Source of the DNA: Rhizobium sp. CIAT894
Lineage (GTDB): Bacteria; Pseudomonadota; Alphaproteobacteria; Rhizobiales; Rhizobiaceae
Assembly (NCBI RefSeq): GCF_000172795.2
Contig: NZ_CP020947.1
Coordinates: 2,235,001-2,299,000 of the forward strand
Direction: 5' to 3'
Length of the DNA: 64,000 bases
Positions within the stretch are counted from its first letter, which is position 1. Every line of letters begins with the position of its first letter. Both the position numbers and the translations under genes were made by a program. A model generated the notes under the pieces. That model ran no database searches. It was not told the DNA's origin and saw only the letters and a list, made by a program, of their open reading frames with translations. Below are positions 18,933 through 26,954 of the stretch, one piece after another.

Positions 18933-20072
18933 ATGACCAAGCGTTTTCTCACGACTGCCGCTTTCGTTCTCCTGTCCAGCACCGTCGCCGCCAGCGCCAC
19001 CGACATCGGCGCCACCTTCGAGACCGCCTGCCCCTTCGGCGATTGCGCCGCCGGCATTTCGCTCTGCTATCTCGGTGAATTCGTCATCCCGAGCGGCCAC
19101 ATGGAAAACGGCGTCGAATTCGGCGGCATATCAGGCCTCGATTTCGATGCCGCCACCGGCCACTATATCGCCATCAGCGACGACCGCTCGGAAAGAGCCC
19201 CGGCCCGCTTCTATGAACTCGACGTCGATGTCGATGCGGCGGGTCTCAAGGGTGTTTCGGTCGTCAAACAGGTCACGCTGAAGGATAAGAACGGCGAGCC
19301 CTTCGCCGCCAGGACCGTCGATCCGGAATCGATCCGCCTCGGCAAGGACGGCATCTATTGGGGCAGCGAAGGCGATGGCAAAGCGCTGCTGCCGCCCTTC
19401 ATCCGGGTCGCTGCACCGGATGGTTCGTTCGTGCGCGAATTCAAGCTGCCGGAAGGCTTTGCGCCGACCGCCGATAGGTCGACCGGCATCCGCGACAACC
19501 TCGCCTTCGAGGATCTCGCTGTCGCGCCCTCCGGCGATGTTTTCGTCGGGGTCGAGGCTGCACTCTTTCAGGACGGCCCCAACCCCTCGCTGACCACGGG
19601 CAGCCTGTCGCGCATCATCCGCTACGACGGCGCCACCGGCGAGCCGAAGGCTCAATATGTCTATCCGGTGTCGCCGATCCCGCAGCCCGCCACCAAACCC
19701 GACGGCGGCAATGACAACGGCATGTCTGAAATGCTTGCGCTTGACGATCACCGCCTGCTCGCTGTCGAGCGTAGCTATGCGCAAGGCTTCGGCAACACCA
19801 TCAAGATCATGATGATGGATCTGACCGATGCCACCGATGTCTCGGCGATCGCTTCCCTTGCCAAAAACGACCAGCACGTCGTCCCCGCCCGCAAGAGCCA
19901 GATCCTCGATCTGAGGGCGATCGGCCTGGTCCCCGACAATATCGAGGCGATGTCCTTGGGCAGGGCCAAGGATGGCAGCGACGTTCTCATTCTTGGTTCG
20001 GACAACAATTTCTCGGCCGCTCAGAAGACGCAATTCTACGCCTTCAAGCTTCTCAGGCGTCCGCAGCAGTAA
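18933..20072 (+). CDS. exported esterase-like phytase-family protein
   Basis: About 379 residues with a Sec signal peptide (TKRFLTTAAFVLLSSTVAAS, cleavage near ASA). The mature part is a beta-propeller-like fold of the 'esterase-like activity of phytase' family. Marker segments are GGISGLDFD near the start, AISDDRSERAPARFYEL, DPESIRLGKDGIYWGSEG in the middle and a C-terminal NIEAMSLG. The family is found in many rhizobia, sometimes under phosphate control, but its substrate is not established. The ATG at 18933 was chosen because it begins the signal peptide. The gene is preceded by the parE terminator and followed by a permease gene on the same strand 115 bp away. Confidence 0.8.
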   Translation: MTKRFLTTAAFVLLSSTVAASATDIGATFETACPFGDCAAGISLCYLGEFVIPSGHMENGVEFGGISGLDFDAATGHYIAISDDRSERAPARFYELDVDVDAAGLKGVSVVKQVTLKDKNGEPFAARTVDPESIRLGKDGIYWGSEGDGKALLPPFIRVAAPDGSFVREFKLPEGFAPTADRSTGIRDNLAFEDLAVAPSGDVFVGVEAALFQDGPNPSLTTGSLSRIIRYDGATGEPKAQYVYPVSPIPQPATKPDGGNDNGMSEMLALDDHRLLAVERSYAQGFGNTIKIMMMDLTDATDVSAIASLAKNDQHVVPARKSQILDLRAIGLVPDNIEAMSLGRAKDGSDVLILGSDNNFSAAQKTQFYAFKLLRRPQQ

Positions 20073-20187
20073 GACATTGTCTCTGACGGCCGAATAGCGA
20101 CGCTTTGTATACGCTTTCACGGTGCGCACCTTGAAACCGCGGGGGTGATGGCCCATAACCAGAGTACAAGAAAAAGAAGAGGCGCGC

Positions 20188-21405
20188 GTGGGTGTATTCG
20201 ACCGTCAGAAAAGCAATCATGAACCGCGATGGCTCGGATCGTCGGCGCCGACACGCACGCCGCTGATACCCTCCATCTCGGCGGCACGCTGGCTGCTGGT
20301 TCTGATCGTCGCGGCCGGCGTCTACTTCTTCTACGGTTTCCTCGTACCGGTGCTTGCGGCTCTCGTCATCGGCTTCGCCAGCTGGCCGCTCTACCGCAAG
20401 CTTCTTGCCCGCGTCGGCGGCAATACGACGATCGCCGCGACTATCGCCATCATCATGATCATCACCTTCCTGGTCATCCCGATCGGGCTGGCGGTCACCT
20501 ATACGACGGGTGAAGTGCGCAACTGGGTTGCCTGGACAATCCATGCCAACCGCGCCGGCGCCCCGACACCCGACTGGATCGTCGCGCTGCCCTGGGCGGG
20601 CGCCTATCTCGATGAGGTCTGGACCAAATATATCGGCAGCCCCGGCGCTCTCGGCGAGGTCATCCAGGCCGTCAGCGGCGCCAATATCGGCAACATCTAC
20701 CGTGCCGTGCTTGCCGCCGGCGGTGGCGCCTTCCATCTCCTGCTGACGCTGCTCTTCATGCTGATCGCGCTGTTCTTCGTCTATCGCGATGGTCTTTCCT
20801 TCTCCAAGCAGATCGATATGCTGGGCGAGCGCATTCTGCCGAACCGCTGGGAGCGCATTTCCCGCGTCGTGCCGGCAACGATCAGCTCCACCGTCATGGG
20901 CATGACGCTGATTGCGATCGGCGAAGGCATCGTGCTCGGCCTCGCATACTGGATCGCCGGCGTGCCGTCGCCGGTGACGCTCGGCGTGCTCACAGGCGTG
21001 ATGGCGCTGATCCCGGGCGGCGCACCGCTCTCCTTCACGCTGGTCTCGGTCTATCTGCTGGCGAGCGGCTCACATGTCGCCGGCATCGGTCTCTTCGTCT
21101 GGGGTACGGTCGAACTCTTCATCGTCGACAAGACGCTGCGGCCGAAGCTCGTCGGCGGGCCGATCAAGCTGCCCTTCCTGCCGACTTTTTTCGGCCTCGT
21201 CGGCGGCGTCAAGACGATGGGTTTCCTCGGTCTCTTCATCGGCCCGGTGCTGATGGCGCTGATCGTCGCCATCTGGCGCGAATGGATCCACGAGGCCCGC
21301 AATGCCGACAAGAGCGAGGCGGGACCGCAGATCCTTATCGACGAACAGGCGCAGCCGCCGTCGCCCGGAACGCCGAAAACGCTTCCCCGTATCGCTGAAG
21401 GCTGA
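20188..21405 (+). CDS. AI-2E family (PerM-like) permease
   Basis: 405-residue polytopic inner-membrane protein. About eight hydrophobic segments are visible. The first pair lies at roughly 33-70, a span follows at 85-105, and the C-terminal bundle contains VLTGVMALIPGGAPLSF and FFGLVGGVKTMGFLGLFIGPV, the family's characteristic Gly/Pro motifs. Members have been proposed to export autoinducer-2 or, in some cases, to act as sodium-proton antiporters, so the actual substrate is unknown. The start is a GTG at 20188 after AGAAGAGG; no ATG lies in a suitable position. A Pro-rich C-terminal tail of about 35 residues is probably cytoplasmic. Confidence 0.88.
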   Translation: MGVFDRQKSNHEPRWLGSSAPTRTPLIPSISAARWLLVLIVAAGVYFFYGFLVPVLAALVIGFASWPLYRKLLARVGGNTTIAATIAIIMIITFLVIPIGLAVTYTTGEVRNWVAWTIHANRAGAPTPDWIVALPWAGAYLDEVWTKYIGSPGALGEVIQAVSGANIGNIYRAVLAAGGGAFHLLLTLLFMLIALFFVYRDGLSFSKQIDMLGERILPNRWERISRVVPATISSTVMGMTLIAIGEGIVLGLAYWIAGVPSPVTLGVLTGVMALIPGGAPLSFTLVSVYLLASGSHVAGIGLFVWGTVELFIVDKTLRPKLVGGPIKLPFLPTFFGLVGGVKTMGFLGLFIGPVLMALIVAIWREWIHEARNADKSEAGPQILIDEQAQPPSPGTPKTLPRIAEG

Positions 21406-21423
21406 ACCGGCCTTCGTAAACCG

Positions 21424-21882
21424 TCATCCCAGCCGTTTTTCCATGAACAGGCTGAGCGGATCCGGCAGATAAGCGCCGAAGGCTTCGATGTCCTGGTAAC
21501 CGTATTTGCGGTAGAGAGCGATAGCCTCGGGCTGGTAGATCCCGGTTTCGAGCCGGATCGCCGTCAGCCGCTTTTCCCCAGCGATCGTTTCAAGCGCATT
21601 CATCAGGCCGCTGGCGATCTTGAGCCCCCTCGCCTCGGGATCGACGAACATCCGCTTGATCTCCGCCGTGCCGTCGCCGGCCTCGACCAGCGCGCAGCAG
21701 CCGACGATCGCATCGCCGTTGCGCGCGACCAGGAAGCTGACCGAAGGCTTCTCGAGCAAGGAGAGGTCGACCAGATGGTTGCTCTCGGCGGGATAGAGCG
21801 ACCCTGCATAGGCATCGGAAAGATCGAGAAGGCGGACGACGCCGTCCTGACGAGGCGGCTCCAGGGCGATGGTCACGGACAT
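21424..21882 (-). CDS. GNAT-family N-acetyltransferase
   Basis: 152-residue acetyltransferase of the GNAT fold. The beta4 strand and acetyl-CoA pyrophosphate-binding loop appear as IKRMFVDPEARGLKIASGLM (Q/RxxGxG/A-like), and a C-terminal strand is IRLETGIYQPEAIALYRKYG, a usual GNAT ending. It uses acetyl-CoA to modify an unknown amine. The ATG at 21882 has GGGAG upstream; a TTG four codons earlier is less likely. It converges with the permease gene, with 18 bp between the stops, so the two transcripts may overlap at their ends. Confidence 0.85.
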   Translation of the reverse strand: MSVTIALEPPRQDGVVRLLDLSDAYAGSLYPAESNHLVDLSLLEKPSVSFLVARNGDAIVGCCALVEAGDGTAEIKRMFVDPEARGLKIASGLMNALETIAGEKRLTAIRLETGIYQPEAIALYRKYGYQDIEAFGAYLPDPLSLFMEKRLG

Positions 21883-22010
21883 GCGGGCTCCCAATGCTTG
21901 CGAGACTCAATTTTTGCCTGACATGACGAAGAGTTAATGCTCTTGCCTTCATTCGGTTGGAATTGCGCCGTCTAAGGCGATGACATGCTCAATAGCCAAG
22001 GAGGCAAAAT

Positions 22011-22442
22011 ATGCAAGCGGTGCTGATCGCGATGACCATTCTCGGTTGCGACGATTCCGTCAGCCAATGCAATTATGTCGCGACGGTCGACAAGCACTGG
22101 GAAACGGTTGCCGCCTGCGATGCCGAGGCCGAACGCCGTCTGAAGGCCTATGCCAACGTCAATTACCCCTCGGTGATCGCCGTGTGCGAAGCGCCGAAAG
22201 CCCTCGCTGCCGCCGAACCGCCGAAGCCTGCGCCCTTGCCCACGTCCGCGCCCGAAATCGCCACCGCCGCACCCGAGGCTGCCGAAGAGCCGGTTGGAAC
22301 GTTTGCCAGCTTTGCTGAAAATATTGCCGGCCAGGTCCGCGCGCATATTCCGTCGGGCAAAAGCGTCAAGGAGACGCTCTCCAAACCGGTACACTTCGTA
22401 TCCGCCAGCTATTCCTGGGTGGTGACGCGGCTGAACGACTGA
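22011..22442 (+). CDS. conserved hypothetical protein (Rhizobiaceae)
   Basis: 143 residues, not recognised as a named family. The first 65 residues contain four cysteines (in LGCDDS, SQCNYV, AACDAE and VCEAPK), suggesting disulfides or metal binding. The middle is Pro/Ala-rich (EPPKPAPLPTSAPEIATAAP) and probably disordered, and the C-terminal 45 residues look amphipathic. No clear signal peptide was seen, although the N-terminus is hydrophobic (MQAVLIAMTIL). AAGGAGGCAAAAT precedes the ATG, a good ribosome site, which supports it as a real gene. The upstream gene is divergent; downstream is the toxin-antitoxin pair on the other strand. Confidence 0.7.
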   Translation: MQAVLIAMTILGCDDSVSQCNYVATVDKHWETVAACDAEAERRLKAYANVNYPSVIAVCEAPKALAAAEPPKPAPLPTSAPEIATAAPEAAEEPVGTFASFAENIAGQVRAHIPSGKSVKETLSKPVHFVSASYSWVVTRLND

Positions 22443-22477
22443 CCTCCCTGGTCTTTCCACTTTCGCGCCGTGGCGCT

Positions 22478-22771
22478 CTATTCGGTAGAAATGTCCTCAG
22501 GCCAGATTTGAGCGCCATGGAGGACACGAAGGATGCGTATCCTGTCTTCGAGCACAATGTAGGCGGCTATGTAAGGCGTGTTTGGGATTACCAGTTCACG
22601 TATGCCTGCGATTCGTCCCTGCCTTCCGCTCTCTGGGAAATCGACGAGCCGCCGGACAGTAAGAGCGATTTTCTGATCGACGTGAACGGCAGCGCTTGGA
22701 TTTTCGGCTTCAATGTAAGCGAAAATATTGTCTCGGTCGGATAGGGCATGTCTTGCCCAGACAAGCCTCAC
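22478..22771 (-). CDS. ParE/RelE-family toxin
   Basis: 97-residue type II toxin of the ParE/RelE superfamily. The fold is visible from the N-terminal VWARHALSDRDNIFAYI helix pair through the central GRIAGIRELVIPNTPYIAAY to the final strand IRILRVLHGAQIWP, all usual for ParE-like proteins (which poison gyrase) or the related ribosome-dependent RelE group. The start overlaps the antitoxin stop by 4 bp (ATGA), giving translational coupling with the antitoxin made first, the standard arrangement. Free toxin inhibits growth, and the antitoxin neutralises it. ParE assignment is more likely than RelE on the P-x-Y-I-A-A-Y stretch. Confidence 0.9.
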   Translation of the reverse strand: MRLVWARHALSDRDNIFAYIEAENPSAAVHVDQKIALTVRRLVDFPESGRQGRIAGIRELVIPNTPYIAAYIVLEDRIRILRVLHGAQIWPEDISTE

Positions 22772-23076
22772 GATCCGGTCACCTGACTCTTTCGAAGAGC
22801 CGTTGCCCGTCGCTTCTCAAAGCTAGCCTCGACCTCGTCATCATCAATATCCGGTCGCGTATCGTTAAGAGCCTCGAGCACCTTGCTTCGAAACCATACA
22901 TCGTAGGCTTCGCTGTTGGAGATGAGCTCCAGCGGAAGAGCTCCTTCATTGGCGGTGCGGGTGAGCAGAATGCGCACGACGTCCGATACAGTCAGCCCCA
23001 TATTTTCCAGAACAGCCGTGGCGCGGTCCTTGACCGCCGCATCTATGCGCGTTTGGACAAGTGCGTTTGATACCAT
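22768..23076 (-). CDS. RelB/DinJ-family antitoxin
   Basis: 102-residue antitoxin. The N-terminal half (VQTRIDAAVKDRATAVLENMG, read in two parts, followed by LTVSDVVRILLTRTANEG) is a ribbon-helix-helix DNA-binding domain of the RelB/DinJ type. The acidic C-terminal half (DIDDDEVEASFEKRR) is the usual disordered toxin-binding tail. The ATG at 23076 has GGAGG 5 bp upstream; a second ATG four codons earlier does not. The antitoxin dimer, alone or with the toxin, normally represses its own promoter, and a matching imperfect palindrome lies 25 bp upstream at 23101-23122. Confidence 0.9.
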   Translation of the reverse strand: MVSNALVQTRIDAAVKDRATAVLENMGLTVSDVVRILLTRTANEGALPLELISNSEAYDVWFRSKVLEALNDTRPDIDDDEVEASFEKRRATALRKSQVTGS

Positions 23077-23100
23077 GACAGCCTCCATGAACGCCGGTTA

Positions 23101-23122
23101 TTGTAATGCAATTGAATGACAA
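23101..23122. promoter_or_regulatory. likely autoregulatory operator of the toxin-antitoxin pair
   Basis: This 22-bp stretch just upstream of the antitoxin start is palindromic at 18 of 22 positions around a central CAATTG with TTGT and ACAA ends. Position and symmetry fit binding by a ribbon-helix-helix dimer. Confidence 0.55.
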
Positions 23123-23150
23123 GCGCCAGTGAAAATGGCATCAGCTCAAG

Positions 23151-24278
23151 TTAGGCCGCCGCAAGCGCCGCATAGACGCGGGCCGATTGCCGTTGTTCGG
23201 CGACACCAAGCTTTTCCACCATGTCGAGCAGTTCGCCGACGGCGCCATGCGCCTCGTAATGGCGGAATTTTTCGAGAAGACGGCCGCAGATCGTGCCGGT
23301 CACGCTGCCCGGGGCTTTTCTGGCGGCGTCGCGCCACAGCATCGTCGCGTCGACGAAGATGATGCTGATGTCTCTCGGCAAGCCGGCCGATTCGTAGAGG
23401 GCGCGCACCGCATGCATGCGGCCTGTTGCCAGGATCGAACGCGCCCGGCGCTCGCCGCAGCCTGTGAGATCGACGATCGCCCCGGCAAAGAAATCCACTT
23501 TGCCGGCGCAGAGCGCATGCATCAGGAAGGACGGTGTCAGCCGGCCGTTGACGCGCAGATGCTGGACGAGGTCGGGTATCTCGCGCGGCGCGATGTCGCC
23601 GGCAATCGAAACGATGGCTGCCTCGGTCGCCTCGCGGCTGATGCGCTGAAGCCGCTGCAAGCCGATCGCCGCCTGCGCGAGCGGCAGCCCGACCAGCGCA
23701 TTGCTGACATGCTGGGTGAGCAGTTGCCGGGCATCGGCGGGAAGATCGCTGCGGTCGAGAAGCAGGTTGCGGATGTCGCAGCAATCGCCGAGCCGCTCGG
23801 CGATCCGTTTCAGGGACTGGCTGGGGATCACGGCGCCGTCATTCTCGAGCAGGCAGAGCAGTTCTTCCTCGTCACCGACCTCGGCAAGTGCGGCCGAAAC
23901 CGGGCGCGTCACATGCGCCCTCGCCGCGATCAGCATACGGGTGGCGCCGTTGCCGCGCGCGGCAAGATCGACCAGATCGGCATCGTTCAGAAGCGGTGAA
24001 CAGGTGACGGCGTGGCAGGCGACTTCAGGCTGATCCTCGGCGAGCGAAAGAACCAGGCTACGCGGTGCATCCGGCGACCAGGCGATCGCCTCGGCGAGCG
24101 CCAGCCGCACGCGCGGTGACGGATCGTCGAGCAGAAAGGTCATCGCCATCTCGGCCGCCGCCCGCTCATCCCCTGTCATCTCGGACTGCAGATAGGCCCG
24201 CCCGAGCGCGTTTGCGGCCCGGGCCCGGTCGCCGGTCTTGGCAGTTTCGATCCAACGAAGGAAAGCTTCTACGATCAC
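23151..24278 (-). CDS. DUF2336 domain-containing protein
   Basis: 375-residue alpha-helical protein. The first 150 residues resemble HEAT-like repeats (LLDDPSPRVRLALAEAIAW is typical), followed by the DUF2336 region with RSILATGRMHAVRALYESAG. The family occurs across alphaproteobacteria, and members have been linked to stress or cell-cycle signalling; nothing here fixes the role. I place the start at GTG 24278, which begins the conserved VIVEAFLRW segment and has GGGGCG upstream; a TTG at 24323 is the longer alternative. No membrane segments or catalytic motifs were seen. Neighbours on both sides are on the same strand but with independent-looking spacing. Confidence 0.78.
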   Translation of the reverse strand: MIVEAFLRWIETAKTGDRARAANALGRAYLQSEMTGDERAAAEMAMTFLLDDPSPRVRLALAEAIAWSPDAPRSLVLSLAEDQPEVACHAVTCSPLLNDADLVDLAARGNGATRMLIAARAHVTRPVSAALAEVGDEEELLCLLENDGAVIPSQSLKRIAERLGDCCDIRNLLLDRSDLPADARQLLTQHVSNALVGLPLAQAAIGLQRLQRISREATEAAIVSIAGDIAPREIPDLVQHLRVNGRLTPSFLMHALCAGKVDFFAGAIVDLTGCGERRARSILATGRMHAVRALYESAGLPRDISIIFVDATMLWRDAARKAPGSVTGTICGRLLEKFRHYEAHGAVGELLDMVEKLGVAEQRQSARVYAALAAA

Positions 24279-24401
24279 GCGACGCCCCAGCACTTGAACG
24301 CGATTCCCTCGCGCTTCATTCAATGCTGCGACCTTAGCGGCAAAAGGTTTAAGATTGGTTCACCATGTTTCTTAAGCCTTTGTACGCCTTGCCCGTTCGG
24401 C

Positions 24402-25016
24402 TCAACCTTGCTGCGACCTCGGCCGAAACATTTCGAAGACCTCGCTGGTTTCGCTGTAATCCATATAGCCGAGACGCGCGACGGGCCGGGCAAGCGACAT
24501 GTCGATGCGTCCGTCCCGGACAATCGCCTCGTCGAGGTGAATGCCGACCACTTCACCGAAGACGAAGACATTTTCGGACGGTTGGCCCGACAATGTCTTC
24601 GGTTCGATGATCTCGGTCACTTTGCATTCGAGCACCGCGAAGGCTTCGCCGACATAGGGCGCGTCCACGAGTTCGGCCTGCTTCGGCGTCAGGCCGGCGA
24701 AGTCGAATTCACTGTCGCCATAGGGCAGCGCCGCCGAGGAAAGGTTCATCTTCTCGGCGAGATTGCGGCTGACGAAACTGCAGGTGAAAGCGCCGGTTTC
24801 GGCCGCATTGCGCTGGCTGTCCTTACGGCCGCTGGAGGAAAACATCACCAGCTTCGGCCGGTCGGAAACGGCATTGAAGAAGGAATAGGGCGCCAGATTG
24901 ATCGAGCCGTCCCCTCCTTTGCTGCCGATCCAGCCGATCGGGCGCGGCGACACGATCGCCTTGAACGGATCATGCGCCAGCCCATGCCGGTTGCTGTCGG
25001 TGGAATAGAACATCAA
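24402..25016 (-). CDS. flavin reductase family protein
   Basis: 204-residue FMN-binding split-barrel protein. [20 protein letters not shown] followed by [14 protein letters not shown] is the signature of the flavin reductase-like (DIM6/NTAB) family, and [18 protein letters not shown] continues it. It probably reduces FMN with NAD(P)H, or supplies a reductive activity on a small molecule. Its ATG overlaps the stop codon of the nitroreductase gene by 4 bp, so the two are translationally coupled and may share FMN chemistry. The substrate is unknown. An adjacent second ATG at 25013 is an equally usable start. Confidence 0.9.
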   Translation of the reverse strand: MMFYSTDSNRHGLAHDPFKAIVSPRPIGWIGSKGGDGSINLAPYSFFNAVSDRPKLVMFSSSGRKDSQRNAAETGAFTCSFVSRNLAEKMNLSSAALPYGDSEFDFAGLTPKQAELVDAPYVGEAFAVLECKVTEIIEPKTLSGQPSENVFVFGEVVGIHLDEAIVRDGRIDMSLARPVARLGYMDYSETSEVFEMFRPRSQQG

Positions 25017-25597
25017 TCCTCTCCGCCGACCCAGGTCACGGTATCGGCAAGCTCCGGCCTCGGCCGTTCGATTGCCGGAAATGTCGTCGAGCCGATATGG
25101 ATGAAGCCCGCCACTTTTTCATCCGTCCCGACGCCGAGCAGCGGATAGGCGCGCTCGTCATAGGCAAACCACTCCGTCAGCCAGTTGGCGACATAACCGC
25201 TGGCATTGGCAGCCAGGATGACGTTGAGGCAAAGCGCGCCGGCCGACATCATCTGCTCCCATTCCGGGATCTTGATATGCGGCCCCGCCTTGCTGACGAC
25301 GGCGACGACGACAGGCGCGCGGGTGAAACGGGCGCGCTCGACCTGGATCATCTCCTCGGAAAGCTCGGGCTTTGTCTCGAGCGCCAGCTTCAGAAGCTCC
25401 TCGCCAATGTGGGCGCGCTGCTGTCCGCGATAGACGATGAAGCGCCAGGGCGCGATCTTGCCGTGATCGGGAACACGCGAGGCAAGCCTCAGGATTTCCT
25501 CGATCTCGGCTCTCTCCGGGCCAGGTTCGCACATCTGGAAAGCCGGGATGGAACGGCGCACGGCGAGATAGTCGATCAGCTTGATATCGGATTTCAT
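25013..25597 (-). CDS. nitroreductase family protein
   Basis: 194-residue FMN-dependent oxidoreductase of the nitroreductase fold. The N-terminal [10 protein letters not shown] contains the FMN phosphate-binding Arg-Arg-Ser motif, [18 protein letters not shown] is the usual second flavin-binding segment, and the C-terminal [16 protein letters not shown] is the other. Family members reduce nitro groups, quinones or enones with NAD(P)H. The ATG at 25597 begins the conserved part; a longer start at 25630 is possible but adds a non-conserved Gln-rich lead. It is coupled to the flavin reductase gene by a 4-bp overlap. The substrate is unknown. Confidence 0.92.
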   Translation of the reverse strand: MKSDIKLIDYLAVRRSIPAFQMCEPGPERAEIEEILRLASRVPDHGKIAPWRFIVYRGQQRAHIGEELLKLALETKPELSEEMIQVERARFTRAPVVVAVVSKAGPHIKIPEWEQMMSAGALCLNVILAANASGYVANWLTEWFAYDERAYPLLGVGTDEKVAGFIHIGSTTFPAIERPRPELADTVTWVGGED

Positions 25598-25710
25598 GCG
25601 GGAGAAACTCTCATTTTTCTGCTGCTGCAAAGGGCGGGTCTTGAATTTGCCATCGCGTTGGTCTTGAAGTGGCCTTTGCGATTTCAGAAGTCAATCGGTT
25701 GACGAAACAG

Positions 25711-26811
25711 ATGTTTGGCATTTCGCCTCTTGCACGCACCGGCCTCGCCATCGCCTTGATGGTCTTGATGCCCCTCGGCGCCGGCGCGCAGGATGCCTTC
25801 AAGGATTTCAAACAGCTCGATTCGAGCTCGAAGATGCCGAAGCTGAACGCCTTCATCGCACCCGGCACGGCACCCGAAGGGGCCAAGCTGCGCGACGTCG
25901 CAATGGAAGCCAAGCTGACGGCCGACAGCGCGCCTGTCGAGGATGGCCTTTCCTGGTATGTCTTCAGCCCGATCGCCGGCACCGACGGCAAGCTGCCGTT
26001 GATCGCCAGCGCCAAAGGCGGCCCCGCCGCCTTCCAGCTCGCCCCGGGCGATTATTTCGTCAATGTCTCCTTCGGCCGCGCCGGCGTCACCAAGAAACTG
26101 ACCGTGCCCGCCGACGGCGAGGTCGGCAAGCAGGTGATGGTGCTCGATGCCGGCGGCCTGCTGCTCAATGCCGTCTCCGGCACCGATGCCCGCATCCGCC
26201 CAGACCAGTTGAGCTTCTCGATCTATTCCTCCGAGGTGCGCGAGGATGGCGAGCGCGGCCTCGTCATGGCCGATGTCTCGCCGAACACTGTCGTCCGGCT
26301 CAATGCCGGCACCTATCACATCGTTTCCGAATATGGCAGCGTCAACGCCGTCATCCGCGCCGACATCCAGGTCGAAGCCGGCAAGCTGACAGAGGCGACG
26401 ATCCAGCATCGCGCCGCACAGGTCACCTTCAAGCTGGTCTCCGATGCCGGCGGCGAGGCGATTGCCGATACGGCATGGTCGATCCTGACGGCGGCCGGCG
26501 ACAGCGTCGGCGAAAGCGTCAGCGCCTTCCCGACCATGGTCCTGGCTGAAGGCGGTTATTCCGCCGTGGCCCGCAACAAGGACAAGATCTATCAGCGCGA
26601 CTTCACCGTCGTTGCCGGCAGGAATACCGATGTCGAGGTTCTGATGAAGGACCAGCAGCCGCAGCCGCCGGTGAACGACGCGGCCCGCACTGTGCAGCAG
26701 GTGCCTGTGGGAACACCGCCGCCGCCAGGCGTGCAGCCGGCGCCGGTGGCACCGCTGCCCTCCTACGAACAACTCGCGCCGCAGGGCGGCGAGGACACCA
26801 GCCTCGATTGA
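25711..26811 (+). CDS. exported hypothetical protein with Pro-rich C-terminus
   Basis: 366 residues, not recognised as a named family. A signal peptide (GLAIALMVLMPLGAGAQ) is followed by a mostly beta-strand mature part with three repeating modules of about 85 residues; each contains a phrase like QLAPGDYFVNVSFG, RLNAGTYHIVSEYG or VLAEGGYSAVARNK. The regular G-x-Y pattern suggests Ig- or carboxypeptidase-regulatory-like beta-sandwich repeats. The last 50 residues are Pro/Gln-rich (VGTPPPPGVQPAPVAPLPS), as in proteins spanning or contacting the wall. The ATG at 25711 starts the signal peptide; a GTG at 25669 is the longer alternative. It is divergent from the nitroreductase gene. Confidence 0.7.
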   Translation: MFGISPLARTGLAIALMVLMPLGAGAQDAFKDFKQLDSSSKMPKLNAFIAPGTAPEGAKLRDVAMEAKLTADSAPVEDGLSWYVFSPIAGTDGKLPLIASAKGGPAAFQLAPGDYFVNVSFGRAGVTKKLTVPADGEVGKQVMVLDAGGLLLNAVSGTDARIRPDQLSFSIYSSEVREDGERGLVMADVSPNTVVRLNAGTYHIVSEYGSVNAVIRADIQVEAGKLTEATIQHRAAQVTFKLVSDAGGEAIADTAWSILTAAGDSVGESVSAFPTMVLAEGGYSAVARNKDKIYQRDFTVVAGRNTDVEVLMKDQQPQPPVNDAARTVQQVPVGTPPPPGVQPAPVAPLPSYEQLAPQGGEDTSLD

Positions 26812-26914
26812 TTTAGCCTAAGCGGTTTCGGTCTATTTGGAGAAGTGCGCTTCGCCGCCGCTGGGGATGACCAATTTCGTCTTCTCAACGACATTACGAT
26901 TGTCGATTGGATTT

Positions 26915-26941
26915 CCGACAGCGCCGAGCCGGCGCTGTCGG
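26915..26941 (-). terminator. 11-bp hairpin downstream of thrS
   Basis: A perfect 11-bp stem with a 5-nt loop (26915-26925 with 26931-26941) begins 14 bp past the thrS stop. No U tract follows on the minus strand, so termination or mRNA 3'-end protection are both possible. Confidence 0.45.
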
Positions 26942-26954
26942 AGCCCGGCGGTTT

